Source: CAYVMD01 sp964452465
GTDB lineage: Bacteria; Armatimonadota; JACIXR01
DNA length: 20,453 bases
Assembly: GCA_964452465.1 (NCBI GenBank)
Contig: CAYVMD010000038.1
Span: 1-20,453 of the forward strand
Direction of reading: 5' to 3'
In this document: positions 1 to 8,095 of the stretch, piece by piece
Numbering within the stretch: position 1 is the stretch's first letter
Layout of the letters: each line of letters begins with the position of its first letter
Program-made: the position numbers and the translations under genes
Notes under the pieces: generated by a model
Database searches by the model: none
Told to the model about the DNA's origin: nothing
What the model saw: only the letters and a program-made list of their open reading frames with translations

Positions 1-909
1 AAATGCTCCATCCCTCAGCCAAAACGCATCATACTGGCACTTGTTGACCTTCTGTAAGTAATCTTCTCCTTCCTTGCTCCTCGCTAGAAAAAGGTAGACC
101 AAGTTGGAACGATATGTATCCACCACCTTCTTCTCCGGGACATCCAACCAACTCCCTCTCCTTAATAAGCCCTCCCAAAATTCTATCACTTGCTCCCTGA
201 CTCGTGAAGCAAGGGTACTTCCTTTGAGGAATTCTTCCCCAATTGCGGGCTCCACAGGGAGATTGAACATCTGGAAGACCAAACGCTTTTCCTCTCCTGG
301 GGCAAGGCTTAGATTATAGCCGAGCAAAAGCCCGAAATCGGAGGGGTTCTTCGCCTCTTTCTGTTGAACTATATCAGCAAGAGGCACTATGCAGAGTAGT
401 TTCCCATTCCTAAAGACCTTTCCCCCGCTGTAAGTATAGGAGATAGCGGGGAAGAAATCCTCCTTCGCCACCCTGTGTCCCGGCCCCATGAACCTTATCC
501 CTATCCAGAATATGTTTTGGCTCTTCTTGTTCCCTTTATTGAGTATGGAGACCTCAGCGAATGCCAATGGGTTATCTTGATCGAGGAAAGGATTGTAAGC
601 GAAGAGTTGGAACGACAAAAGGCAGTTATCCTGAGAAAGTGAATATTGAACTATGGGGAGATAACCTTTATATAGGGTTTTCACTTTTCTCTCCAAGGGT
701 TGGATGTTTGGACCCCAAAGGAAAGCCATCTCCGCTCTACCGGAAAATATGTATCCCTCGGGCGTAACCTCGAAGGCGTATTTGCTATCCTTCACCCCTA
801 TCGCTGTTGTAGGATAAGCGAAATAATCGAAGGGCTCGGAGGGATCATCGATCAGTAAACTCGAAGCAAGCATGGGAAAAAGAATCAAGAGTAATATTTT
901 CCGAATCAT
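1..909 (-). CDS. Secreted toroid-type glycoside hydrolase, 3' end outside window (partial)
   Basis: The frame is open from an ATG at 909 to the window edge, giving 303 codons without a stop, so the C-terminus is missing. The protein begins MIRKILLLILFPMLASS, a clear signal peptide, so it should be exported. Residues about 20-250 look like an all-beta N-terminal region. Near residue 250 the sequence turns helical (FWEGLLRRGSWLDVPEKKVV) and reaches YDAFWLRDGAF at 293-303. A WLRDGA motif of this kind is typical of (alpha/alpha)6-toroid glycosidases of the glucoamylase/GH15-like type and marks the start of the catalytic toroid. The start is supported by a purine-rich GGAG/GAGGTG stretch just upstream. 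The gene lies 7 nt after the argB stop and is probably co-transcribed with it. Family and substrate cannot be fixed from this fragment. A toroid glycosidase is likely, but GH63-, GH65- or GH94-like alternatives remain possible. Confidence 0.85.
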   Translation of the reverse strand, partial: MIRKILLLILFPMLASSLLIDDPSEPFDYFAYPTTAIGVKDSKYAFEVTPEGYIFSGRAEMAFLWGPNIQPLERKVKTLYKGYLPIVQYSLSQDNCLLSFQLFAYNPFLDQDNPLAFAEVSILNKGNKKSQNIFWIGIRFMGPGHRVAKEDFFPAISYTYSGGKVFRNGKLLCIVPLADIVQQKEAKNPSDFGLLLGYNLSLAPGEEKRLVFQMFNLPVEPAIGEEFLKGSTLASRVREQVIEFWEGLLRRGSWLDVPEKKVVDTYRSNLVYLFLARSKEGEDYLQKVNKCQYDAFWLRDGAF

Positions 910-916
910 GTGCACC

Positions 917-1762
917 TCACTCCTTTGCTATCATCGTTCCTAAACCCTCATCGGTGAATATCTCCATAAGGAGGGAATGGGGCAACCTTCCATCTATTAT
1001 ATGGGCGCTCTTCACTCCACTTAAAAGGGCTATCTTACAAGCCTCCAGTTTCGGCTTCATCCCTCCACCCACCTTTTGGATGAATGCATCAAGGGCAGAG
1101 AATGCGATAAAGGAGACCAGGGTATTTTCATCCTTCTCATCCTCCAAAACCCCCCTCGCATCGGTTAATATTATCAACTTTTCTGCAGATACCGCACGGG
1201 CGATATGCCCAGCCACCATGTCCGCATTCACATTCAATCCCCTGCCGTGCTCATCCATGGCCACCGAGCAAACGACCGGGATATAGCCCTCATTGATAAG
1301 AATGTCCAATATACGAGGATTCACCTTCTCCACTTCTCCTACCTCTCCCAACCCCTCCTTCCGCTTAGCCAGTATCAACTCCCCATCCTTCCCCGATATC
1401 CCCACCGCCTTCCCACCTAACTTCCAAAGCCTTGCCACGAGATCCTTGTTGGTCTTTCCGGCCAAAACCATCTCCACGATCTCCAGGGTTTCCTCGTCCG
1501 TAACTCGCCTACCCTCTACGAATTGGGGCTTCTTGCCCAACTTCTCCATCCATTGGGATATCTCCTTCCCTCCCCCATGGACTAATATCACCTTCATTCC
1601 TACATAGTTGAGGAGAAGGATATCGCTTAGCACGCTATCCTTTAATTGGGCGTTCTCCATCGCCGCCCCTCCGTATTTGATCACCATCTTCTTACCCCAA
1701 AACTTCCTTATATAGGGTAGTGCTTCGGTCAGGATTTCCGCTCTCTTTTTAATATCCTCCAT
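917..1762 (-). CDS. argB: Acetylglutamate kinase (ArgB)
   Basis: ArgB phosphorylates N-acetyl-L-glutamate with ATP, the second step of arginine synthesis, in the cytoplasm. The protein is 281 aa, a normal length for the amino-acid kinase fold. Visible signatures in order are the Lys/Gly nucleotide loop KYGGAAM (29-35), VHGGGKE (61-67), the substrate-binding GRRVTD, NVNADMVAG, the ATP-site TDARGV and GGMKPKLEA near the C-terminus. The start is set at ATG 1762, with GGGGAG 7 nt upstream. An in-frame ATG at 1792 would add ten residues (MECFFLGRIK) but has no Shine-Dalgarno sequence and extends beyond the usual ArgB N-terminus. It follows argJ after an 88-nt gap and precedes a secreted glycosidase by 7 nt. 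Function is near certain from conserved motifs and the argJ neighbour. Whether arginine inhibits it cannot be judged here. Confidence 0.96.
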   Translation of the reverse strand: MEDIKKRAEILTEALPYIRKFWGKKMVIKYGGAAMENAQLKDSVLSDILLLNYVGMKVILVHGGGKEISQWMEKLGKKPQFVEGRRVTDEETLEIVEMVLAGKTNKDLVARLWKLGGKAVGISGKDGELILAKRKEGLGEVGEVEKVNPRILDILINEGYIPVVCSVAMDEHGRGLNVNADMVAGHIARAVSAEKLIILTDARGVLEDEKDENTLVSFIAFSALDAFIQKVGGGMKPKLEACKIALLSGVKSAHIIDGRLPHSLLMEIFTDEGLGTMIAKE

Positions 1763-1850
1763 CTTTATTCTCCCCAAAAAGAAGCATTCCATAGCAGTTT
1801 AGCATTTCAATCTTGCCTTTCGCAAGACCAATGAAGAATCAGCGGGAAAC
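1763..1850 (-). other. argJ-argB spacer with a short hairpin and possible weak promoter
   Basis: This 88-nt gap is the widest inside the minus-strand run. It holds a 6-bp perfect stem, TCTTGC/GCAAGA (1811-1816 and 1822-1827, 5-nt loop). No U-run follows it in the direction of transcription, so it is a poor rho-independent terminator. On the minus strand, TTGCGA and TAAACT lie 18 nt apart and could form a weak sigma-70 promoter overlapping the hairpin. The argB ribosome-binding site GGGGAG is at 1770-1775. The elements are visible, but any regulatory role is speculative. Confidence 0.3.
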
Positions 1851-2993
1851 TTAGGTAGTATACTGAGAATTTATTCGCACATAGTCATAGGAAAAATCGC
1901 AGGTGAAGATCTCCGATTTGCTCTCCCCTATTCCCAACTCTATTTCTATATCTATTTCCTTCGCAGACATCTTTTCCTTCAATTTATCCTTGGGGAAATC
2001 CAAAATTACCCCTCCCCTTACCACCTCTTCCCCCTGGATGAATACATTCACCCGATCCATGTTCACTCTCACTCCCCCACTACCTAGTGCGGACATTATC
2101 CGCCCCACATTGGGATCGTTGCCAAACAAAGCGGTCTTCACTAAGGGGGAAGTAGCGATCCTCCTCCCCAACCTCCTCGCGGACTCGGGACTACGCGCTC
2201 CCTTAACTTTGATGATCACATGTTTCGTAGCTCCTTCCCCATCCCTTGCGATCATCCTCGCCAACTCGACACAAACTTCCTTCAATTTTTCCTCAAAGGA
2301 GAAGAGTTCGCTTAACTCCCCCCTCGCACCGTTCGCCAAGAGGAAGACGGAATCGTTGGGGGAAGTGTCTCCGTCAACCGTGAGGCAATGAAAAGATACA
2401 TCAACCGCCCTTCTCAACATCTGAGAGAGAACCTCCCTCCCAATGCTTGCATCGGTAAGGAGGAAGGCAAGCATAGTGGCCATTTGGGGGTGGATCATCC
2501 CCGCACCCTTTGCTATCCCCAATAGCCCGAACCCATCCCCTTCCCTACTTACCACCTTAGGGTGGGTATCGGTGGTCATTATCGCCCTTGCGAAGTCCTC
2601 GTATCCCTCTTCCCTCAATTCCTCACATGCCTTTCTTATCCCCTCCCTGACCTTTTCCATAGGTATTTGTTGACCAATAACCCCCGTCGATGCCACTAAC
2701 ACTTCCCTTTCGTTTATCCCCAGATTTCTCGCTACCTCCCTACACATTTCCCTAGCGTTCCTCACCCCTTCCTCGCCCGTGCCAGCATTGGCTATTCCGG
2801 CGTTGACCACTATTGCCCTTATACTGCCCTTTATCTTGGGTCTGCACACGAGGATGTGAGCGCATTTAAATGCGTTCTTAGTGAAAACAGCAGCGCATTG
2901 GGCGGGTGAAGAGGAATAGATCAATCCCAAATCTAAGCCCTTTTCCTTTAAACCACATCTTACTCCTGAAAAGAGATATCCCTTTAGCAGCAT
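1851..2993 (-). CDS. argJ: Bifunctional ornithine acetyltransferase / N-acetylglutamate synthase (ArgJ)
   Basis: ArgJ transfers the acetyl group of N-acetylornithine to glutamate, and in many species also makes N-acetylglutamate from acetyl-CoA. It thus runs the cyclic arginine pathway. The 380-aa length is typical. The self-cleavage site is clear: in HPQMATMLAFLLTDA the bond before Thr173 would be cut, making Thr173 the N-terminal nucleophile of the beta chain. Also present are the oxyanion-hole-like ASTGVIGQQIP (101-111), TTDTHPK (140-146), GNDPNVGRIMSALG and the classic C-terminus YVRINSQYTT. One oddity is that the usual NSGNANA loop reads NAGIANA (64-70). The ATG at 2993 is preceded only by a weak purine stretch. 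The gene sits 20 nt after a secreted orphan protein and upstream of argB, so it may depend on a promoter far upstream or on an unseen internal one. Confidence 0.96.
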   Translation of the reverse strand: MLLKGYLFSGVRCGLKEKGLDLGLIYSSSPAQCAAVFTKNAFKCAHILVCRPKIKGSIRAIVVNAGIANAGTGEEGVRNAREMCREVARNLGINEREVLVASTGVIGQQIPMEKVREGIRKACEELREEGYEDFARAIMTTDTHPKVVSREGDGFGLLGIAKGAGMIHPQMATMLAFLLTDASIGREVLSQMLRRAVDVSFHCLTVDGDTSPNDSVFLLANGARGELSELFSFEEKLKEVCVELARMIARDGEGATKHVIIKVKGARSPESARRLGRRIATSPLVKTALFGNDPNVGRIMSALGSGGVRVNMDRVNVFIQGEEVVRGGVILDFPKDKLKEKMSAKEIDIEIELGIGESKSEIFTCDFSYDYVRINSQYTT

Positions 2994-3013
2994 GCTTCAA
3001 TTATATCAAATCC

Positions 3014-5074
3014 CTACTTTTCCCGCACACCCAACCAAGGATAGGCAATCGCCGCAAATACCGGCACGCAATCGAAATTCTCATAAGTAAATGGCTTGTC
3101 GGCGAAATACATCAAATAGGACTTAACCTCCTCGCCCGACTTGTTTCTGAATCGATGAAGGGCTATCAAATGGGCATAATCATAGGCTCGTTGGGGGCTC
3201 CTTTCATAATAAAGCCACCATTTCTCCTTCTCCAACACATGCCACAGGTTGTAAACATCCTGCGAGGGAAGGTAATGAATGGGGATAAAGGAAAACCAAG
3301 TAAACATGGTGTAATCCCAAGGGATCTCGATCTTTATCTTGACGCCATCCCCCTTTATCTCCGAGGCGATCCCGTCCTCTCCATAAATGGGAAAATGCTT
3401 ATACAGCAACATAGATTGGAAGGCAAATGCTGCCCTGGCTTTGAGCTCGGGAAGATATTCCTCCCTTTTCGCCAATTTCAGGATGTGATAAAGGGAAGCA
3501 TAGGCGAGATATCCACCAATCGTGGACTCCACGATTATATGGATGTAGTCCGGCCCAGGATTAGCATAGGCGGAACCTGTCCAATCGTATGCCTTGGGGA
3601 GGGATTTCACGAAGAGGATGGCTTTATTTAGGATCTTGGAAAGATAAGATCTATCAATCAGATGGAGGTAGGAAGCGGTGGGATAAAGGAGGGTGGAAGT
3701 TATCTCGGGATAATCGATGAGGGGTAAAGCGGGTGGGGGTTCGGGGAAGTAATAGATCCCCCATTTGGTATCTCGTTTTATTCGCCCCCACCAATGCTCG
3801 AGGCACATTTGGATCGCCTTTTTCGTCCTTTCTTTCAGGGAAGGAGAAAGGATGGGGTATATCTGCACCAGGACGGAAAGGGTCAAGCCGTCGTAGAAGG
3901 GACGTCCCAAACAAAAGGAGAAGGTCCCGTCCGCGTTCTGGGCACTAAGTATCTCCTCCACATACCTCTCCACCAATTCTTTATATTCTCCTAAGGGAGG
4001 GAAATCTACATTGAGGCGAAGGAAGTTAGGGGGAAGGGGGAGATGCACGAGGAGGGAATTGCCCTCCACATATCCAATATCCCCCAAATAAGAAGGTAGA
4101 GAAAGGTGAGGTTTTATAAAGGGCAAAAGGGTGGGAGGAACAGGTATCAATGGATAAGGTTTCACGCCAAAGGAGTTCGGCAGGGGGGAAAAAGAAGCCT
4201 TATAGGCTACGAAAGTCCCCTTCTTGTCCTCCCCGAAATGGGTGCTTATCTCCTTTGGATTGGCGAGGGCGCTTCGCCATATGAGGTCCATAAAGGAAGG
4301 ATCTACTTGCTTGGGCAAGTCGGCTGCCTCGTCGAAGGAGGACGAGAGAGGGAGGACGACTTGCCAAACGGAGGGAAGGACATATCTTTTGCTGGGAAGG
4401 AGTTCCTGAGAAAAAGATATACGGATGCCTCTCTCGTCCCTTTCTATATGGAGAGGAGGCTGGGAAAAGAGAAGGGCATTCGCATAGTAAGGCTTGCTCC
4501 AAAAGAGCACCCATCCCTTTGAGAGCTCCCCTCCCCTCACGATTATGCCCTTCGACCTCTTTTGAACGATTCCCCCCTTCAATGGTAACTCCCAATTATC
4601 AGGAGCAGGTTCGTTCACCCACTCATAGCCGGTCAAAACATATTCAACCCGAAGAGTGGTCTTGGGTTTGACCTCCGCCCAAATGCGAAGATAGGGATAG
4701 CCTAACCAAGCTTCCAAGAGCAGGGTGGCTTCATAGCGATCCGTGCTTGCTCGTTTCGCTACTATTATATGGTTCTCCCCGCTTTTTATTATCTGGGTGC
4801 CCTCCTTGGGCTCTTTGAAATGGGGATAAAGGAATTCCGCCCCATCTATAAGTAGCGTCCAAAATCCATCATATTCGCTCTCTCCAAAGTTTCCTTCCTT
4901 ATTCAACCGAGGAAGGATGGCAAATACTTTGAACCCACGCTCCACATAGACGCTATAATGCAGGTTCCAGATGAAGCCTTCCCCCTTCTCGGGTACCTGA
5001 GAGAAATGCCCCAAGACCTGCCCCAAACTCAGGGATGAGTAGAAGAGAAGGAAGCAATATATTCTATTCTTCAT
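3014..5074 (-). CDS. Secreted orphan protein, beta-sandwich plus helical toroid-like region
   Basis: I do not recognise this 686-aa protein. It starts MKNRIYCFLLFYSSLSLGQV, a signal peptide probably cleaved near residue 18-22. Residues 23-350 are rich in beta strands and aromatic residues, like the N-terminal sandwiches of glycosidases. Residues 360-680 are helical with repeated aromatic and DG motifs, for example SAQNADGTFSF (377-387), RPFYDGLT, a Trp/Tyr-rich segment and YERSPQRAYDYAHLIALHRF. This pattern fits an (alpha/alpha)-toroid of the kind seen in polysaccharide lyases and glycosidases. Its ATG overlaps the stop of the upstream toroid glycosidase in an ATGA tetranucleotide, so translation is probably coupled. 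ArgJ starts 20 nt downstream of its stop. A carbohydrate-active role is inferred from fold and context, and no catalytic residues can be named. Confidence 0.85.
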   Translation of the reverse strand: MKNRIYCFLLFYSSLSLGQVLGHFSQVPEKGEGFIWNLHYSVYVERGFKVFAILPRLNKEGNFGESEYDGFWTLLIDGAEFLYPHFKEPKEGTQIIKSGENHIIVAKRASTDRYEATLLLEAWLGYPYLRIWAEVKPKTTLRVEYVLTGYEWVNEPAPDNWELPLKGGIVQKRSKGIIVRGGELSKGWVLFWSKPYYANALLFSQPPLHIERDERGIRISFSQELLPSKRYVLPSVWQVVLPLSSSFDEAADLPKQVDPSFMDLIWRSALANPKEISTHFGEDKKGTFVAYKASFSPLPNSFGVKPYPLIPVPPTLLPFIKPHLSLPSYLGDIGYVEGNSLLVHLPLPPNFLRLNVDFPPLGEYKELVERYVEEILSAQNADGTFSFCLGRPFYDGLTLSVLVQIYPILSPSLKERTKKAIQMCLEHWWGRIKRDTKWGIYYFPEPPPALPLIDYPEITSTLLYPTASYLHLIDRSYLSKILNKAILFVKSLPKAYDWTGSAYANPGPDYIHIIVESTIGGYLAYASLYHILKLAKREEYLPELKARAAFAFQSMLLYKHFPIYGEDGIASEIKGDGVKIKIEIPWDYTMFTWFSFIPIHYLPSQDVYNLWHVLEKEKWWLYYERSPQRAYDYAHLIALHRFRNKSGEEVKSYLMYFADKPFTYENFDCVPVFAAIAYPWLGVREK

Positions 5075-8000
5075 TTCTTCATCGGTCCCCAGGGCAAGGT
5101 TGGCGGATAGCCCAAAGTTTTAGCCTGCTCCCAACCTATGTCGTCGAAGTTCTCCTTTGCCCAGCCATTAGCTCTATCTCCTACCTTCCAAGTAGCATCG
5201 GTGAAGATAAGAGGCTCTCCATTTACTTCCAATTGCAACAGTAACCCCGCAGGTCCATCTTCGTTGTAGCATCTCACCGCTATAACATTTTGCCCTTTTC
5301 TTAAGAAGTTACCCACATTGTAACGCTCCACATTCCTCCATTCTTTATCCCTCCCCACGAATTTGCCATTTACATAGAGTTCATACTCGTTATCCGCCGT
5401 TATGTAGATGAACGCCTTTTCAGAAAAGGTTTCCAGGCGGAAGGTTTTCCTAAAGCAACATTCCCCGGGCTCGTTTTCCTTGCCCCCCTTCCATATCCAT
5501 TGAGCCTTCCACTTCTCGTCCCGCTTAGCCCCTTCCCGGGAAGGGAAAGGCTTTCCTCCGGGCAGGGAATTGAAGACGAAGGTTTCCCCAGGTTTCAATT
5601 CCTTCTTAATATGGAACTCATAACCCTTCTTCCTACACATTATCTCCACCGAATCCTTGGTCACGGTTATGGTGAGGGGAAGTCCCCTATAGCATAGGTT
5701 CTCCACCTTAGCGAATTTCAATTCCGAGGGAAGGTTTGGTCTTATCTTCAATCCCTCTATTTGAGCATCAATCCCCATGAAGCCATAGAGGAATACCGTT
5801 GGGACGAGCCCGCTTTCCGGGAAGGGAAGATCCGTTCCCACTTGCCCTGGGTTCTCTTGTTGAGGGATCTCCCCCCTCCAAAGGGGAGGACCGCCGCACA
5901 GTTTGTCGGGAAGGGAGTAGCGTTCCAATATCTCCCACAGGCGCTTGTATCCGTTGTCCGCCCCTAAATACTTGATCCTGCTCATTATATCATAGAAGGA
6001 AGTGTAAAGAATGGCTCCTCCATCCTGGCATTGATCGCCATAGGGGGTACCGTTCCAACCCAAAAACCACCAACTAGGATAAGGCTCCTGCGGCTCACGG
6101 CGCATTGGATTATGGATAGTATTGGAACGAGGGGCGAAGATCCATTTGGTATAGGTATCGGGGAGTCCGGAAGATGTTGGCTCCGTCTCCATCCAGTGGT
6201 ATATCCTTTTCGCCTTTTCCTCATCCCCTAAGCCATAAAATAACGCCTCGGTGTTGAGAAATGTAAAGCCATAATCATGGGGCACTCCATCTATATCTAT
6301 ACAGCCTATGAACCTCCCTTTCTCTTCGTCCCAGAAGTTACGAGCATACTCCTCTTTCGCTTTCCTCTGCATTTCCTCATAGAATGAAGGGGGACGCTTG
6401 AGATCCTCCCTCTCTCCTCTTATACCCTTTCTCTCGAGGTATCCCTCTATCTGCTTCATCGCCTCCAAACTCGCGAAGAAGTAGATATTGCAGTAGGCGT
6501 CCTTGTGTCCAAAGGGAAGGATATCCCAATAATTAGAACCCAGGGAACCGTCCTTCCCCGTTATATCCTTGGAATTGGTGATGATTATGCCGTTCTTCCC
6601 CTGCAATTCTTCCAATTGATAATTCATCGCCAGCCTCAACCTGCCGATCTGGCTTTTGAGGAATTCCTCGTCTCCCGTCCAACAGAACCAGCGCCAAGAA
6701 GCGAGGATCAATTTAGCGCAAGTATCGAAGTGGCGAGTATCGTAGCGAGAGGGATCGGGGAACGGCCAACCTCGCAAATCCCCCCAAGTCCAAACATATC
6801 CATCTGGATCCATCCTCGTGCCCTCTATACTGCTTCTTTCGCCTTCCTTCAAAGGGGAACAGGTCCAATTCCTGATGAGGGCGTTCCACTCCTGCCAAGT
6901 TACCGAGCTTCCGGGTGGATAGGTGAAGGCACGCTCATAGTAAAACCTATTGAGGAGATAATCCAAACGGGGATTGGAGGAGCTAAATCGGGGAAAGAAG
7001 CCGGGGAGTTTATTAGAATGCCTTTTCACCTCTATTTCGAATCGAGCGAAGGAAGATTTCCCCTTCCTTTCGGGGGAGATGCTGAAGTGAAAATGCATAG
7101 TATCCTCTTCCATAGTCCAGGAGAGGGAGATGTTCTCCCCGATGAAGCGGAGGTCATAGTTGTGAGTGCCCGTGGCTTCTATCCATTCACAAGGAGCAAG
7201 GTTGGGATCGCTATGTTCTCGCCTCTTCAATTGCTCCACAGGATAATATTGCCCCAGGCTGGTGAAGAACCTCCGGAACAAAACCCCGCTTTTATAGGAG
7301 ATATCATACCCGCTCTTCTTCCAAAGGGTGTCCAAAGGGAGGTATAACCTGTCCACCAAGTTGTTTATCCTCGCTTCCGCAACGAACTTGTTGTCCCTTA
7401 AAGCAAAGGTTAGATCCGTGTCACCTACCTTTATCAAAGCATCTATCTTGATAACCCTGTCCACATCCCCCTTGGGTGTATCGTTGGTGAAGGCTTCCCC
7501 ATGAGGGAAACGATCCCTTAAGCTCCACCAACCGATGGTTCCCTCCGGCTCCGACATCTCTATGTAATACCTTCCCGGGGGTAGGGGCGCTTGGAAGTGA
7601 AAACCCTGCCAGGAGTTATCGGGAACATTCTCGCATCTCTTCCGGGCGATTATCTCTCCCCAGGGACCCTCCTTCCTTAAGGTCAAAGTGCAGGAGGATG
7701 CAGAGGAGCCCCAAGTGGGAACCCTAATCTCTATGCTTTTAATGAAAGCATTGGGGATTTTAAGGCTCTGCCCGAGCGTTTTATCCAACATCTCGGCGAA
7801 CTCTCCCCGCGTTTCTATGCGGGAGGACTCGCAGTAGATCAACCCCTTTAGGGAGAGTTGATCCTTCTTACCCTCTATCTTCTTTGGGGGAAGGACGAAC
7901 CAGTTGGAGAGAAAGCCCTTTAAAATGTTATTGCTATATTTCCCCTTCCCGCTGGGATCCACCCGAAGCTCCGACCTACCATCCTCCCAGGAGAAGAGGA

Positions 8001-8079
8001 TATAATCATTCCTGAGCACCCACGGAAAGGAACAAACCAAGAAGGAAGGGAGAAACGCCAAGAGGAGGAATTTATTCAT
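5071..8079 (-). CDS. Secreted (alpha/alpha)6-toroid glycosidase with C-terminal rhamnosidase-N-like module
   Basis: This is a 1002-aa exported protein. The ATG at 8079 (MNKFLLLAFLPSFLVCS) is preferred because GAGGTG lies 6 nt upstream. A GTG at 8088 would add three residues but has its GGAGAG directly abutting the codon. Approximate domains are a signal peptide 1-17, a beta-sandwich 25-350 and a helical toroid 360-765. The toroid contains DPDGYVWTWGDLRGW, a run at 517-540 with NYWDILPFGHKDAY, and TYTKWIFAPRSN. A beta tail spans 765-845 and a galactose-binding-like sandwich 855-990 reads WKAQWIW...YELYVNGKFVGR. That last module matches the N-terminus of the neighbouring GH78 enzyme. The toroid resembles GH63/GH15/GH78-type catalytic domains, but I cannot assign a family. 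The likely role is exo-acting cleavage of a polysaccharide outside the cytoplasm. It lies 16 nt after the GH-A gene and overlaps the next gene by ATGA. Confidence 0.88.
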   Translation of the reverse strand: MNKFLLLAFLPSFLVCSFPWVLRNDYILFSWEDGRSELRVDPSGKGKYSNNILKGFLSNWFVLPPKKIEGKKDQLSLKGLIYCESSRIETRGEFAEMLDKTLGQSLKIPNAFIKSIEIRVPTWGSSASSCTLTLRKEGPWGEIIARKRCENVPDNSWQGFHFQAPLPPGRYYIEMSEPEGTIGWWSLRDRFPHGEAFTNDTPKGDVDRVIKIDALIKVGDTDLTFALRDNKFVAEARINNLVDRLYLPLDTLWKKSGYDISYKSGVLFRRFFTSLGQYYPVEQLKRREHSDPNLAPCEWIEATGTHNYDLRFIGENISLSWTMEEDTMHFHFSISPERKGKSSFARFEIEVKRHSNKLPGFFPRFSSSNPRLDYLLNRFYYERAFTYPPGSSVTWQEWNALIRNWTCSPLKEGERSSIEGTRMDPDGYVWTWGDLRGWPFPDPSRYDTRHFDTCAKLILASWRWFCWTGDEEFLKSQIGRLRLAMNYQLEELQGKNGIIITNSKDITGKDGSLGSNYWDILPFGHKDAYCNIYFFASLEAMKQIEGYLERKGIRGEREDLKRPPSFYEEMQRKAKEEYARNFWDEEKGRFIGCIDIDGVPHDYGFTFLNTEALFYGLGDEEKAKRIYHWMETEPTSSGLPDTYTKWIFAPRSNTIHNPMRREPQEPYPSWWFLGWNGTPYGDQCQDGGAILYTSFYDIMSRIKYLGADNGYKRLWEILERYSLPDKLCGGPPLWRGEIPQQENPGQVGTDLPFPESGLVPTVFLYGFMGIDAQIEGLKIRPNLPSELKFAKVENLCYRGLPLTITVTKDSVEIMCRKKGYEFHIKKELKPGETFVFNSLPGGKPFPSREGAKRDEKWKAQWIWKGGKENEPGECCFRKTFRLETFSEKAFIYITADNEYELYVNGKFVGRDKEWRNVERYNVGNFLRKGQNVIAVRCYNEDGPAGLLLQLEVNGEPLIFTDATWKVGDRANGWAKENFDDIGWEQAKTLGYPPTLPWGPMKK

Positions 8080-8085
8080 CTTCCT

Positions 8086-8091
8086 CACCTC
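8086..8091 (-). promoter_or_regulatory. Ribosome-binding site that decides the 8079 start
   Basis: On the minus strand GAGGTG sits 6 nt before the ATG at 8079, an ideal Shine-Dalgarno spacing. The competing GTG at 8088 overlaps this very motif, so it is unlikely to be used. Confidence 0.7.
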
Positions 8092-8095
8092 TCCA

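Noticed and set aside
1811..1827. Hairpin as a terminator between argJ and argB
   Set aside because: The stem is only 6 bp and no U-run follows on the transcribed strand.
2906..3631. A 241-codon plus-strand frame across the argJ start
   Set aside because: It spans two well-supported minus-strand genes and has no recognisable motifs.
6505..7347. A 280-codon open frame antisense to the toroid glycosidase
   Set aside because: It has no recognisable domain, and the opposite strand codes for a coherent protein with a signal peptide.
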